Below are positions 1 through 9,600 of a stretch of 64,000 nt of DNA, piece by piece. The notes beneath the pieces were generated by a model, which was not told the DNA's origin, searched no databases, and worked only from the letters and a program-made list of their open reading frames with translations. Each line of letters opens with the position of its first letter. Position 1 is the first letter of the stretch. Source of the DNA: Arthrobacter pascens (lineage in GTDB: Bacteria; Actinomycetota; Actinomycetes; Actinomycetales; Micrococcaceae); contig NZ_JAUSXF010000001.1 of NCBI RefSeq assembly GCF_030816475.1, positions 1,240,001 to 1,304,000 on the forward strand, in the 5' to 3' direction. Position numbers and translations under genes: made by a program.

Positions 1-2700
1 GCCGCGAAGGTGGCCAGACAGGTCCCGCTGGCCGCTGAGATGGAACGGCAGCGCTATAAAGTTGTTCTCCTGGACGAGTTCCAGGACACGTCCTACGCCC
101 AGCTGGTGCTGTTCTCCCGGCTGTTCGGCGGCGGCCATGCCGTCACCGCTGTCGGCGACCCCAACCAGTCCATCTATGGCTTCCGCGGCGCTTCGGCCGG
201 CCAGCTTTTCCATTTCGTCCGCGAATTCCCGGTCCGACTCGCGGACCCGGACGGACAGGAGACGTTCGCCCCTGCGCCGACGTCGTACCTGACCACGGCC
301 TGGCGGAATGGCCGCGCGATCCTCTCGGCGGCCAATGTCATGTCTGAGGGCCTTGGCAGGGCGGCGATGTCTAGGCAACCTGCGGGCGGAGGTGACGGTT
401 CGCTGGCGGCTGCGAAAGTACCGCCGCTGCAGCCCAGCCCGTTTGCAGCCGAGGGGCGGGTTGTCCTTGGGCGCTTCGGCACGGACGCCGAGGAAGCCTC
501 AGCGCTGGCTGACGATGTGCTGAGGTACCGCCGCACCGATTTCGAGCACCGGCCGGACGGCAGTCCGGTTCCTCCTGCGCTGGCCGTGCTGTGCCGTCGT
601 CGGGCGCAGATGGAGACCATACGCCGCGAGTTCGAGGCGCGGGGGATCGCCTACGAGATCGTGGGTCTGGGGGGCCTGCTCGATACGCCCGAGATCGTTG
701 ACTTGGTGGCCAGCCTGCGGGTACTCGCCGACCCGGGACGTTCGGATTCACTGATGCGCCTCCTTGCGGGTGCACGGTGGCGGATCGGTCCCGCAGACCT
801 GATGGCTTTCAGGGACTGGTCCGGCCAGCTTGCCCGCAGGCGCGGACACCGGGCCGAAGCAACATCCCCGGACAGTGGAGGCACGGATGTGTCCGAGGAG
901 ACCGTGATCGAAAGCGACCTGACGGACGGTGCCAGCCTGGTGGAGGCCCTGGACTCGCTCCCATATGAGGACTGGACGTCCTCCCATGGACGATCGCTCA
1001 GCTTGGACGCCAGGCAACGGCTCAGCAGGCTGTCCCTGGAGTTGCGTCAGCTACGCGGGTACCTTGGGGATGATCTTGCCACGCTCCTCGGGGAGGTGGA
1101 ACGTGCCATGCTGCTGGATATCGAGGTCGCGGCCCGCCCGGGAATCAGCATCCACCAGGCCCGCCGCAATCTGGATGCCTTCCAGGACGCTGCCGCCGGT
1201 TTCCTGCGCACATCCCAGCGGGTGGACATCCTGGCATTCCTTTCCTGGCTCGAGGCCGCGGCGGCTGAAGAGAACGGCCTGGATACGCCGGCCGGCGAGG
1301 TGAACCGCGAGGCGGTGCAGCTCCTGACCGTCCATGCGTCAAAGGGGCTGGAATGGGATGTGGTTTTCGTGCCGGGCCTGAACGACGGCGCCTTTCCAAG
1401 CAACAGGGATTCCCGGTGGAGCAGCGGATCAGCGGCTCTGCCGTGGCCCTTACGCGGGGACCGTGCTGATTTGCCGCAGTGGGACACCGACCAGACGGAT
1501 CAGAAGGGCTGGCTGGACGCAGAGAAGGAGTTCAAGTCAGCTGTCCAGGCCCACGGGGAGGCCGAGGAACGCCGTCTCGCCTATGTGGCATATACCCGGG
1601 CCAAACACATCCTCTGGGTCTCAAGCGCTGCGTGGGTGGGTTCCAGGGCAGGGCGTGCCGAAATGTCGCCCTTCCTCGCCGAGCTGGAACCGCTTGTCAC
1701 CCGGGCGACACAAGGGAGCGAGGTCAGCGCCGCCGTCGTGCATCCCGACTCTGTGGATGAGCAGTCGCTACCAGAGACGAGCCCGTTGACCCTGGAGACG
1801 GAGGTGGCGGGATGGCCATACGATCCACTTGAGGGTCCGGTCAATCCCCGGACCGGCGAACGGCTCCGGTCCGTCCCGGGGCGGCGGGCCGCCATGGAAG
1901 CGGCCGCGGCGCGAGTACTGGCGGCCCTGTCTGCAGTCGAAACGGGCGAAGTGGAAACGGTTGGCGTCACCGAGGTCGGCCCTGGCCGGGACAGGGGTGA
2001 GCTCCGCGGCAACGCAGCCGGCTGGGCCAGGGAAGCCGCCTTGCTGCTGGAACGGCGCTTCAGAAGGGCGGGCGGCCAGGACGTGCACCTCCCCGGCCAC
2101 ATTTCGGCGTCGACGCTGGTGGATCTCGGCGAAGACCCCTCGGCCGTCCTGGGCCGGCTCCGGAGGCCGGTGCCGCGGGCGCCCGGCATGTCAGCGCGGA
2201 AGGGGACTGCCTTCCACTCCTGGGTGGAGGAGTACTTCGGCGCTGCCGGAATGCTGGATCTTGGAGAAGCTCCCGGTCCGGACGGCCATATCGATGCCGC
2301 CTTCGACCTTGACGCGATGGTGGCCACCTTCCGCGCATCCGAGTGGGCGGACCGTTCCCCGGCTTTCGTTGAGGTCCCAGTGGAAACGCGCGTGGGTGAA
2401 GTGGTGGTGCGGGGCCGGATCGACGCCGTTTTCCGCGACGCGGACGGCCGCTGGGAGTTGGTGGACTGGAAGACGGGCCGTAAGCCCTCCGCCGCCCAGC
2501 TCGACGCCAAGGCGGTGCAGCTGGCCGCGTATCGGCTGGCGTGGGCGCGGCTGAAAGGGGTTGCCGTGGAAGATGTGCGGGCCGCATTCTTCTACGTGGC
2601 GGACAACGAAGTGGTTCGCCCTCACAATCTCGCGTCAGCCGCGGAACTGGAGGAGATCCTTGCCGCGGCCCTGGGTGTCAGTGCTTCTGGACGTCAATGA
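1..2700 (+). CDS. AdnB-like ATP-dependent helicase-nuclease (5' partial)
   Basis: UvrD/Rep-family superfamily 1 helicase fused to a C-terminal RecB-type nuclease; the reading frame is already open at base 1, so the start and Walker A lie upstream. Visible motifs are the Walker B box LLDEFQDT (about residue 20 of the visible part), GDPNQSIYGFRGA, LTVHASKGLEWDVVF and YVAYTRAKH. Near the C-terminus are the nuclease motifs GTAFHSWVEEYF, RGRIDAVF, ELVDWKTG and QLAAYR. In mycobacteria AdnA and AdnB form a motor-nuclease heterodimer that resects double-strand breaks, and adnB lies just upstream of the nudC-uvrD2 block, as here. The assignment to AdnB rather than AdnA rests on that gene order. The 3' end overlaps the convergent phosphotransferase by 23 bp. 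Confidence 0.85.
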   Translation, partial: AAKVARQVPLAAEMERQRYKVVLLDEFQDTSYAQLVLFSRLFGGGHAVTAVGDPNQSIYGFRGASAGQLFHFVREFPVRLADPDGQETFAPAPTSYLTTAWRNGRAILSAANVMSEGLGRAAMSRQPAGGGDGSLAAAKVPPLQPSPFAAEGRVVLGRFGTDAEEASALADDVLRYRRTDFEHRPDGSPVPPALAVLCRRRAQMETIRREFEARGIAYEIVGLGGLLDTPEIVDLVASLRVLADPGRSDSLMRLLAGARWRIGPADLMAFRDWSGQLARRRGHRAEATSPDSGGTDVSEETVIESDLTDGASLVEALDSLPYEDWTSSHGRSLSLDARQRLSRLSLELRQLRGYLGDDLATLLGEVERAMLLDIEVAARPGISIHQARRNLDAFQDAAAGFLRTSQRVDILAFLSWLEAAAAEENGLDTPAGEVNREAVQLLTVHASKGLEWDVVFVPGLNDGAFPSNRDSRWSSGSAALPWPLRGDRADLPQWDTDQTDQKGWLDAEKEFKSAVQAHGEAEERRLAYVAYTRAKHILWVSSAAWVGSRAGRAEMSPFLAELEPLVTRATQGSEVSAAVVHPDSVDEQSLPETSPLTLETEVAGWPYDPLEGPVNPRTGERLRSVPGRRAAMEAAAARVLAALSAVETGEVETVGVTEVGPGRDRGELRGNAAGWAREAALLLERRFRRAGGQDVHLPGHISASTLVDLGEDPSAVLGRLRRPVPRAPGMSARKGTAFHSWVEEYFGAAGMLDLGEAPGPDGHIDAAFDLDAMVATFRASEWADRSPAFVEVPVETRVGEVVVRGRIDAVFRDADGRWELVDWKTGRKPSAAQLDAKAVQLAAYRLAWARLKGVAVEDVRAAFFYVADNEVVRPHNLASAAELEEILAAALGVSASGRQ

Positions 2701-4000
2701 TGCTGATTGCCGCCGTGGAGGTGTCGTCTGCGGACGGAGTCGGGAGGCCGGCGTCGTCCGGCTCCTCCCGGCCCGACTCTTCCACGGCTGACGCTTCCGC
2801 AGCGGGGGATAGTTCCTCGGCCGGAATCGGAGCGACGTGGACTGCCGGCAGCGCGGGGACGGAAACCAATGGCACAGGCGGGGGCACAGGGACAGGAGCG
2901 ACGGTCACCGTTGGAACCGGTGAGGCACCTGCGGGGCGATTGGTGGCGATGACGGCGGCGGTGGCCGTGCTTCCCGTGGCGGGGGTTCCGGCGGCGGCAG
3001 CCGTTCCATCGGTTTCGCCCGCTGCCCCAGGGCCGGGACTGGAAGCGCTGGCTACTGGCAGCGCTTCCACGCTGATGGCCTGCCCGCCGTGTTCCGCGAC
3101 ATCGCTGGCGAGGGATTCGAGCATGCCTTCGGCTTCGGAAATCATGTCCGCGTCGCCGGCGGCGATGCCTTTTACCAGGTACTGTGCAAGGGCAAATTCG
3201 GCAGAAAGCGCCGCCCTCCGGATCAGATGCTTGTCCGGCAGGTCCCGGCGGCCGGCGGTGTAGCTGCTGAGTACGCTGTCCACAAAGTCCTGCTCGTTGG
3301 AGGCGACCAGCCAGGCGAAGTCATCTGCGGGATCACCAATCCTCAGGTCTGTCCATCCGGTGACGGCCGTGACGCGGGCGCCGTCCACCAGGAGGTTGTC
3401 CTCATGAAGGTCCCCGTGGACGACGCAGGGGTTGAACCGCCACAGCGAGACATCTTCCAGGGCATGTTCCCAGCGGCGCAGCAGCGCGGGCGGGATCTTG
3501 CCCGTCGTGGCTGCCTGGTCAAGCTCGTTAAGCCGGCGCTGGCGGAATTCGTTAGGAGTGTAGCTGGGGAGGTCCGCGTTGCTGACCAAGGCGTGGGGCA
3601 AATCGTGGATGGCGGCCAGGGCTCCGCCGATTTCGCGGGCCAGGGCATCGGGACCGGCTGTGAGTTCCTCCACGCTGCGGGTGGTGCCGGCAAGGTGGGA
3701 ATACACGAAGGTGCTCAGGCTGCCGAGGCGGACGCTGCCGGCAACCGTGGGCATGAGGAATGGCAATTCGGCCCGAATCCCTGGAGCAAAGGCGCGGAGC
3801 ACCAGGAATTCCGTTTCAAGCCTGGCACTGGCTTCTGCATGCTTCGGTGACCGGACGCGCCAGCGCTTTCCTTCCGAATCGAGCAGCAGGGCTGAGTCGA
3901 AATCGGCAGGATCGTCCGCAGCGGCGCTAACGGCGGTGGGCGTCAGCCCGGGGACTGCCGCGGTTGCCACGGCTGCCAGTTCGATCGGTTTTCTTCTCAC
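2678..4000 (-). CDS. Phosphotransferase of the APH/macrolide kinase-like family, with low-complexity tail
   Basis: Protein-kinase-like phosphotransferase with the Brenner motif VVHGDLHEDNLLVD (catalytic Asp and metal-binding Asn present). The second conserved block reads TGWTDLRIGDPADDF where active enzymes usually have IDW; the metal-binding Asp is replaced by Gly. Residues after about 310 form a Pro/Ala/Thr-rich acidic tail with no visible domain. The start is GTG at 4000. The gene sits reverse-strand between the AdnB-like gene and nudC. Family knowledge suggests small-molecule phosphorylation such as macrolides or sugars; the missing Asp makes real kinase activity doubtful. Substrate unknown. 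Confidence 0.75.
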   Translation of the reverse strand: MRRKPIELAAVATAAVPGLTPTAVSAAADDPADFDSALLLDSEGKRWRVRSPKHAEASARLETEFLVLRAFAPGIRAELPFLMPTVAGSVRLGSLSTFVYSHLAGTTRSVEELTAGPDALAREIGGALAAIHDLPHALVSNADLPSYTPNEFRQRRLNELDQAATTGKIPPALLRRWEHALEDVSLWRFNPCVVHGDLHEDNLLVDGARVTAVTGWTDLRIGDPADDFAWLVASNEQDFVDSVLSSYTAGRRDLPDKHLIRRAALSAEFALAQYLVKGIAAGDADMISEAEGMLESLASDVAEHGGQAISVEALPVASASSPGPGAAGETDGTAAAAGTPATGSTATAAVIATNRPAGASPVPTVTVAPVPVPPPVPLVSVPALPAVHVAPIPAEELSPAAEASAVEESGREEPDDAGLPTPSADDTSTAAISIIDVQKH

Positions 4001-4137
4001 CGTTCCACGGTAGGTTGACCGGAGGCCAAGACAACGATGTGCGACGGCGAGTCTTCAGATCGGCTCCAAATCTCGGTGCTTCCGCGCAGTGCCAGCGCCG
4101 CGAAGCCCCGAAATGTCAATTGTCGGTCCGAGTCAGT

Positions 4138-4149
4138 ACGGTGGACACA
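4138..4149 (+). promoter_or_regulatory. Possible -10 element for leaderless nudC
   Basis: TACGGT at 4138-4143 ends five bases before the ATG at 4149, and no Shine-Dalgarno sequence is visible. TGTCAA about 18 bases upstream could serve as a weak -35. This is the spacing expected of a leaderless transcript, which is common in actinobacteria. Inference only. Confidence 0.3.
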
Positions 4150-5186
4150 TGAGTCATGCGGAGTCCGCTACACCGCCCTATCAGACACCTGCCTACCAGA
4201 CGCAGCCAGGGCAGCTGCGGGCCAACCATCTCTTCGATACGGTACTCCCGGTCCGGCCCGCCCTCGTTGATCGTGGCTCTGCAGTCCGTATGAGGCCCGG
4301 CATGATCGAGGAGCTGCTCGGACGCGATGGGACGCTGGCGGCGGTGCTATGCGGACGGCAGGCACTGGTACAGGGGAACAACCTGCTGCTGGCAGGAGCC
4401 TCACAACTGTTGTCGGAGCTGCAGGGTCTTGGCACGACTCCCGATCTGGTGATCTATCTCGGGTCCGCCCTGCCCGGGTCGGACCTGCCCGCCGGCACCG
4501 AGCTCGTCCTTTTTGTGCTTCCTGCCGCCACGGAGCCTGGAACGGCCGGAATCCCGGCAGACGCATCCTGGACAGGCTTCCGCGACATTGCCTCAGCCCT
4601 GAATCCCACCGACACGGCCCTGTTCGTCGAAGCCAGCGCTATCGCCAACTGGCATTCCGGCCATACCCACTGCCCTCGCTGCGGAGCCCCTACGCTCGTG
4701 GAAGCGGGCGGCTGGGTCCGCCGCTGTCCCCAGGACGGTTCGGAGCACTACCCGCGCACGGATCCGGCGATCATCGTCACCGTTGTGGGGCCGGACGGGC
4801 GCCTGCTGCTCGGCGGCGGCGGCGCGGTCGATGCCAGGAACTATTCAACGCTCGCCGGGTTCGTGGAACCCGGCGAATCCCTTGAGCAGGCAGTGGTCAG
4901 GGAAATCCACGAGGAAGTTGGTGTGCGGGTCACCGGGTGTCAGTATCTGGGCTCCCAGTCCTGGCCGTTCCCCGCCTCCCTTATGCTTGGATTCACCGCC
5001 GTCACCGCCGATACCGAGGCTAGGCCCGACGGCGTGGAGGTCACCCGGGCACGCTGGTTCAGCCGGGAGGAACTCCAGGAGGCAGTGCTGAACGGTGAAA
5101 TTACGATCTCCAGCCGCCTATCCATTGCCCGCTCGCTGATCGAGCACTGGTATGGCGGAAGAATCCTGGACCGAAGCGAGTCCTGA
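4149..5186 (+). CDS. nudC: NAD(+)/NADH diphosphatase NudC
   Basis: Nudix hydrolase expected to split NAD(H) into NMN(H) and AMP, and possibly to remove NAD caps from RNA. A zinc-ribbon-like segment with HCPRCG and a later Cys lies near residues 175-200. The Nudix box (G-x5-E-x7-REIHEEVG) is at about 237-259. The downstream family signature SQPWPFPxS appears here as SQSWPFPAS, about residue 268. The frame is open further upstream, but ATG at 4149 begins the conserved-type N-terminus and follows a plausible -10 directly. It lies ahead of uvrD2, as in mycobacteria. Confidence 0.9.
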   Translation: MSHAESATPPYQTPAYQTQPGQLRANHLFDTVLPVRPALVDRGSAVRMRPGMIEELLGRDGTLAAVLCGRQALVQGNNLLLAGASQLLSELQGLGTTPDLVIYLGSALPGSDLPAGTELVLFVLPAATEPGTAGIPADASWTGFRDIASALNPTDTALFVEASAIANWHSGHTHCPRCGAPTLVEAGGWVRRCPQDGSEHYPRTDPAIIVTVVGPDGRLLLGGGGAVDARNYSTLAGFVEPGESLEQAVVREIHEEVGVRVTGCQYLGSQSWPFPASLMLGFTAVTADTEARPDGVEVTRARWFSREELQEAVLNGEITISSRLSIARSLIEHWYGGRILDRSES

Positions 5187-5267
5187 CCCGGCACCGCCAG
5201 GCAAAACCAGGCACCACCTATCGAGCAGACTCCAGCAAGCGGCAGTCGAGACAACAGAGCAGCAGAA

Positions 5268-7403
5268 GTGACAACAGAGAACAATGACAGCGCAGAGTCC
5301 CTCGAGGATCGGATTCTCGGCGGCCTGGACGCCGAACAGCGCGAAGTCGCCAGCACGCTCAACGGACCGCTGTGTGTGCTTGCGGGCGCCGGCACCGGGA
5401 AGACCCGCGCCATCACGCACCGCATTGCCTACGGTGTCCATTCAGGGGTGTACAGCCCCCAGCGGCTTTTGGCAGTGACCTTCACGGCCCGCGCCGCCGC
5501 CGAAATGCGCAGCAGGCTGCGCGATCTGGGTGTCGGGAACGTCCAGGCAAGGACGTTCCACGCGGCCGCCCTGCGGCAGCTCCAGTTTTTCTGGCCACAG
5601 GCAGTGGGCGGCACATTGCCAAACCTGCTTGACCACAAGGCCCAGATGATCGCCGAAGCGGCCCGCCGCTTGCGGCTCAGCACCGACCGTGCCTCCATCC
5701 GGGACCTGGCATCGGAGATCGAGTGGGCGAAGGTTTCCATGTTGACTCCGGCGAACTACCTGGAAAACGCGCAGGGGAGGGGCACACCCGGAGGGTTCGA
5801 CCTCACCGCCGTCGCCCGGGTCTTCCAGTCGTATGAGGACGTCAAAACCGACCGCAATGTCATCGACTTCGAGGACGTGCTGCTGATCACTGTCGGTATC
5901 CTCCAGGAGGACCAGAAGGTAGCCGCTACAGTTCGCGAGCAATACCGGCATTTTGTCGTTGACGAGTACCAGGACGTGTCCCCGCTGCAGCAACGCCTCC
6001 TCGAGCTGTGGCTCGGCGGCCGGGATGACCTTTGCGTTGTGGGCGACGCCAGCCAGACCATCTACTCCTTCACGGGGGCTTCACCCAAGCACCTGTTGGG
6101 CTTCAAGGCCAGGTACCCGGAAGCCCATGTGGTGAAGCTGATACGGGATTACCGGTCGACCCCCCAGGTGGTCAAACTGGCCAACGACCTTCTGGCCGGG
6201 CGGCGAGGCGGCGGACCGGTAGCAGATGCCGCGTGGGCCACTCCGCTTCAGCTCGTGGCCCAGAGGCCGGCAGGTCCGGCACCCCAATTTACCGAGTGCG
6301 CTGATGATGAAGCGGAAGCCGCCACCGTGGCGCTCAAGATCCGGGAACTGCTCGACGCCGGCACACCGGCGAGCCAGGTGGCTGTTCTCTTCCGCACCAA
6401 CGGGCAGTCTGAGGCCTACGAGCAGGCCCTGGCAGCAGCAGGCATCGGCTACCAGCTGCGCGGCGGCGAGCGCTTCTTTGCCCGGAAGGAAGTGCGGGAT
6501 TCGATCCTCCAGCTACGGGCCGCAACAAGGGCAGTGGCCGAAACCGCGACGGAGGAGCCGCTCGGGCAGCTTGTCCGCGACATCCTCGCCTCGCTCGGTT
6601 ACACCGAAGCGGCTCCGCATAACGGCGGCGCCCTGAGGGAGCGCTGGGAATCACTGGCCGCCCTGGTGGCACTCGCGGACGAGCTGGTCCAGACGCGGGG
6701 GGATCAGTTCAGCCTTGCTGATTTTGTCAACGAGCTCCAGGAAAGATCCCTGGCGCAGCATGCCCCCACCGTCGAGGGGGTCACGCTCGCGTCCCTGCAC
6801 GCCGCCAAAGGCCTGGAGTGGGACGCTGTTTTCCTGGTGGGCCTCAGCGAGGGCCTGATGCCGATTTCCTTTGCCGACACACCTGAAGCCGTGGACGAGG
6901 AGCGCCGGCTCCTCTACGTGGGGATCACCCGCGCGCGGGAGCACCTTGCCCTTTCCTGGTCAGCCGCCCGCACCCCTGGCGGCCGGGCCAACCGGAAACC
7001 TTCCCGGTTCCTCGACGGGCTCAGGCCCGATTCGGTGGCCAGTTCCAGTGCACGCGGAAAAGGTCCGGCGCCCCGCAGGAAAGCGGCAGCGCCTGCCGTG
7101 TGCCGGGTCTGCGGCAGCATGCTGGCCAGCGGTGCCGAGCGGAAGGTGGGGCGCTGCAACGATTGTCCCCCCAGCTATGAGGAACAGACATTTGACGCCC
7201 TCCGGCAGTGGCGGAAGGCTGTCGCGCTGTCGGCTGAGGTACCGGCTTTTGTGGTCTTTACGGATGCCACGCTGACTGCCATAGCCGAGGCCAAGCCTGC
7301 CTCGCTGGAGGAACTGGCAGCCCTTGCCGGCGTCGGACCTTCCAAGCTCGAACGCTACGGCGAAGACGTGCTCCGCGTGCTAGTTGAAAGCACCGCCCTG
7401 TGA
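5268..7403 (+). CDS. uvrD2: ATP-dependent DNA helicase UvrD2
   Basis: Superfamily 1A 3'-5' DNA helicase. Walker A GAGTGKT is near residue 40, VDEYQDVSPLQQ near 231, GDASQTIYSFTGA follows, and LHAAKGLEWDAVFLVG and YVGITRAREHLALSW form the later motifs. The C-terminus carries a tetracysteine module (CRVCG ... CNDC, about residue 611 on) and then an HRDC domain, the combination described for mycobacterial UvrD2. Length is 711 aa and the start is GTG at 5268. The stop overlaps the next gene's start as GTGA, suggesting translational coupling to the YgjP-type metallopeptidase. Confidence 0.93.
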   Translation: MTTENNDSAESLEDRILGGLDAEQREVASTLNGPLCVLAGAGTGKTRAITHRIAYGVHSGVYSPQRLLAVTFTARAAAEMRSRLRDLGVGNVQARTFHAAALRQLQFFWPQAVGGTLPNLLDHKAQMIAEAARRLRLSTDRASIRDLASEIEWAKVSMLTPANYLENAQGRGTPGGFDLTAVARVFQSYEDVKTDRNVIDFEDVLLITVGILQEDQKVAATVREQYRHFVVDEYQDVSPLQQRLLELWLGGRDDLCVVGDASQTIYSFTGASPKHLLGFKARYPEAHVVKLIRDYRSTPQVVKLANDLLAGRRGGGPVADAAWATPLQLVAQRPAGPAPQFTECADDEAEAATVALKIRELLDAGTPASQVAVLFRTNGQSEAYEQALAAAGIGYQLRGGERFFARKEVRDSILQLRAATRAVAETATEEPLGQLVRDILASLGYTEAAPHNGGALRERWESLAALVALADELVQTRGDQFSLADFVNELQERSLAQHAPTVEGVTLASLHAAKGLEWDAVFLVGLSEGLMPISFADTPEAVDEERRLLYVGITRAREHLALSWSAARTPGGRANRKPSRFLDGLRPDSVASSSARGKGPAPRRKAAAPAVCRVCGSMLASGAERKVGRCNDCPPSYEEQTFDALRQWRKAVALSAEVPAFVVFTDATLTAIAEAKPASLEELAALAGVGPSKLERYGEDVLRVLVESTAL

Positions 7404-8008
7404 GGCCGCCCGCTTCGGCACCGCCAAGAACAACCGGGGATGGCGCTCCTGTTGAGGTGAGGCGCTCGTCCCGCCGAACACGGACCGTGGCAGCTTTCTG
7501 GGAAAACGGAACGGCAGTGGTGGCCATACCGGCCCGCTTTACCGTCGCGCAGGAGGCTGAATGGGTACACCGGATGCTCGAAAAGCTGCACCGCCAAGGG
7601 GAGCAGCGCGGCCACAAGGGGAGGAGGCGGCCGGCTACGGACAGTGCGTTGGCAGCCCACGCCGCCGCATTGTCAGCCCGTTACCTCGGCGGCCGGGCCG
7701 TTCCGACGTCGGTACGCTGGGTCAGTAACCAGAACTCCCGCTGGGGGTCGGCCACACCGGCAGACGGAAGTATCCGCCTCTCAGACAAGCTCAGGCCCAT
7801 GCCCCAATGGGTGATTGATTACGTGCTGCTCCACGAGCTGGCCCACCTGTTGGTAGCCGGGCACAACTCCGCGTTCTGGAAACTGCTGGAGGCTTATCCC
7901 GATACGCGGCGGGCCAAGGCGTTCCTTGAAGGCGTTTCCTTCGCCACTGCCCGCGGGCTGGAACCGGGGCAGGCCGCCACGCCGGGGGACGACCAGGAGG
8001 CCTACTAG
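7400..8008 (+). CDS. YgjP/WLM-type zinc metallopeptidase (DUF45)
   Basis: Small cytoplasmic zincin of 202 aa. The zinc site HELAHLLVAGHNSAFW is typical of YgjP/DUF45 proteins and is preceded by the family block SRWGSATPADGSIRLS. The GTG start overlaps the uvrD2 stop by four bases (GTGA), so it is probably translated from the same message. WLM/YgjP relatives have been linked to processing of DNA-bound proteins, so coupling to a helicase is suggestive, but no substrate can be inferred from sequence. It ends 7 bp from the convergent metalloprotease gene. Confidence 0.85.
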   Translation: MRPPASAPPRTTGDGAPVEVRRSSRRTRTVAAFWENGTAVVAIPARFTVAQEAEWVHRMLEKLHRQGEQRGHKGRRRPATDSALAAHAAALSARYLGGRAVPTSVRWVSNQNSRWGSATPADGSIRLSDKLRPMPQWVIDYVLLHELAHLLVAGHNSAFWKLLEAYPDTRRAKAFLEGVSFATARGLEPGQAATPGDDQEAY

Positions 8009-8015
8009 ATCCGGC

Positions 8016-9467
8016 TCAGCCCTTTGGCTGGCCGTCGTCGTCGTCGGGACCGTTCGCGTCGCCGTCCTTGGCTGTATCTTCACCGGCGGGGCCGGTCGTC
8101 ACATCACCGGATGCCGGGGCGTCATCGAAGCCGCCGTTCAGCAGTTTCTGCAGTGCGTCGTCCACTTCACTGTCACTGGCTTCGGCCAGTTTACGGCGGC
8201 CGGTGAAGCCCGCGGGGTCATCAAGGTCATGGGCGGTCGGCAGCAGGTCGGGGTGCTGCCAGATGGCGTCGCGTCCTTCGATGCCGCGTTCATCCTTGAG
8301 GCCGGCCCACAGGGTGGCGGCCTCCCGGAGCCGGCGGGGACGCAGTTCCAGCCCTACCAGGGAAGAGAAAGCGTGCTCCGCGGGACCGCCGGTGGCCCGG
8401 CGACGGCGGACCGTCTCGCGGAGGGCGGCGGCCGAGGGCAGCAGCCTCTCGGTTGCCGCGGCAGTCAGTTCATCCACCCATCCTTCAACCAGGGCGAGGG
8501 CAGTCTCAAGCTTTTCCAGGGCCTGTTCCTGGGCAGGAGTGCGCTGGGGCATGAAGACCCCTTGGGACAGAGCCTCCTGGATGCCCTCGGGATTGCTGGG
8601 ATCAAGGTCTCGGGCAAGCTCTTCGATCCGTGAGGTATCGATGTGGATGCCGCGCGCATATGCCTCGATCGCTCCCAGGAGGTGGCCCCGGAGCCAGGGA
8701 ACCTGGACAAACAGGCGTGCGTGGGCTGCCTCCCTGACGGCCAGGAACAGCCGGATGTCATTTGCCGGCAGGCCCAGGCCTTCGCCGAAGGAGGCCACGT
8801 TCGCCGGCAGCAGGGCCATCTCAAGGTCGGCCAGCGGCACACCGATGTCGGTGGAACTGACCACTTCGGCTGACAGCGCCCCGATGGCCTGCCCAAGCTG
8901 CATCCCGAAGATGGCGCCGCCCATGTTCTGCAGCATGGAGGATGCGCCGCCCATCATGGACTTCATTTCCTCCGGCATCTGTTCAGTCATGGCGGTGGAC
9001 AGCGCGTTGGCGATGCTGTTCGCCACCGGTTCGGTGAGCCGCTTCCAGGTTCCCAGGGTGGCTTCCACCCACTCCGCACGCGACCAGGCACGGCCGATCA
9101 GGCCCGTTGCCGGGAGGTCCGTGACCGGATCAAGCCACAGTTCGGCCAGGCGCAGGGCCTCGTCGACCTCACGGGACTGCACCGAGGTGACAGAGGGGTC
9201 AATGCCGCTGGCCGCCACCCTGCGCGCATTCTCGTGCGCAAGCTTCCAGTTGACAGGTCCCTCTGAGGGCGCGCTCATCATGGCCTGGACCTGGGAGAAC
9301 ATCTGGGCCAGGAGATTGGGGTCGTCCGGAAGTCCCGCCGCCTTTGCGAGCTCGGCGGGGTCGATGTTTTCCATGCCCTTGCCGCCCATCAGGTTCTGCA
9401 GCATTTCCGTCAATGGATCCTTCGGCGCATCATCGCCATTGGATGGATTGAGTGGGTTGGAGGTCAT
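8016..9467 (-). CDS. Zinc-dependent metalloprotease, DUF2342 family
   Basis: 483-aa actinobacterial protein of the DUF2342 'putative hydrolase/zincin' family, orthologous in position to Rv3195. The N-terminus is Asn/Asp/Met-rich (LTEMLQNLMGGKG). The core contains REAAHARLFVQVPWLRGH, the conserved block of this family. The last 35 residues are acidic and disordered (DGDANGPDDDDGQPKG). No signal peptide is present, so it is probably cytosolic. It diverges from the PDZ/Lon-type gene, its usual neighbour. Biochemical function is not established. Confidence 0.85.
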   Translation of the reverse strand: MTSNPLNPSNGDDAPKDPLTEMLQNLMGGKGMENIDPAELAKAAGLPDDPNLLAQMFSQVQAMMSAPSEGPVNWKLAHENARRVAASGIDPSVTSVQSREVDEALRLAELWLDPVTDLPATGLIGRAWSRAEWVEATLGTWKRLTEPVANSIANALSTAMTEQMPEEMKSMMGGASSMLQNMGGAIFGMQLGQAIGALSAEVVSSTDIGVPLADLEMALLPANVASFGEGLGLPANDIRLFLAVREAAHARLFVQVPWLRGHLLGAIEAYARGIHIDTSRIEELARDLDPSNPEGIQEALSQGVFMPQRTPAQEQALEKLETALALVEGWVDELTAAATERLLPSAAALRETVRRRRATGGPAEHAFSSLVGLELRPRRLREAATLWAGLKDERGIEGRDAIWQHPDLLPTAHDLDDPAGFTGRRKLAEASDSEVDDALQKLLNGGFDDAPASGDVTTGPAGEDTAKDGDANGPDDDDGQPKG

Positions 9468-9586
9468 GATCCCGCCGATCGTCGGTGTGACTGTTCAACT
9501 TCACGGTACCCCGGGCCGGGGCGGCTGTCTGCCGGACAGCGCATGCGTTCGCTGTAGGCAAAGAGCGGGCTGCAGGCGTCACCGCG

Positions 9587-9600
9587 TAGTGTTGGTTCGG
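9587..9600 (+). promoter_or_regulatory. Possible -10 for leaderless PDZ-protease gene
   Basis: TAGTGT at 9587-9592 precedes the GTG start at 9600 by seven bases. No Shine-Dalgarno is visible, which fits a leaderless transcript. No convincing -35 was found. Confidence 0.3.

Noticed and set aside
1581..2510. 309-codon reverse-strand frame
   Set aside because: Antisense to the nuclease domain of the AdnB-like gene; Ser/Arg/Pro-rich without motif.
2678..4000. Antibiotic-resistance gene call for the phosphotransferase
   Set aside because: A key metal-binding Asp is missing and the context is housekeeping repair genes, so resistance cannot be supported.
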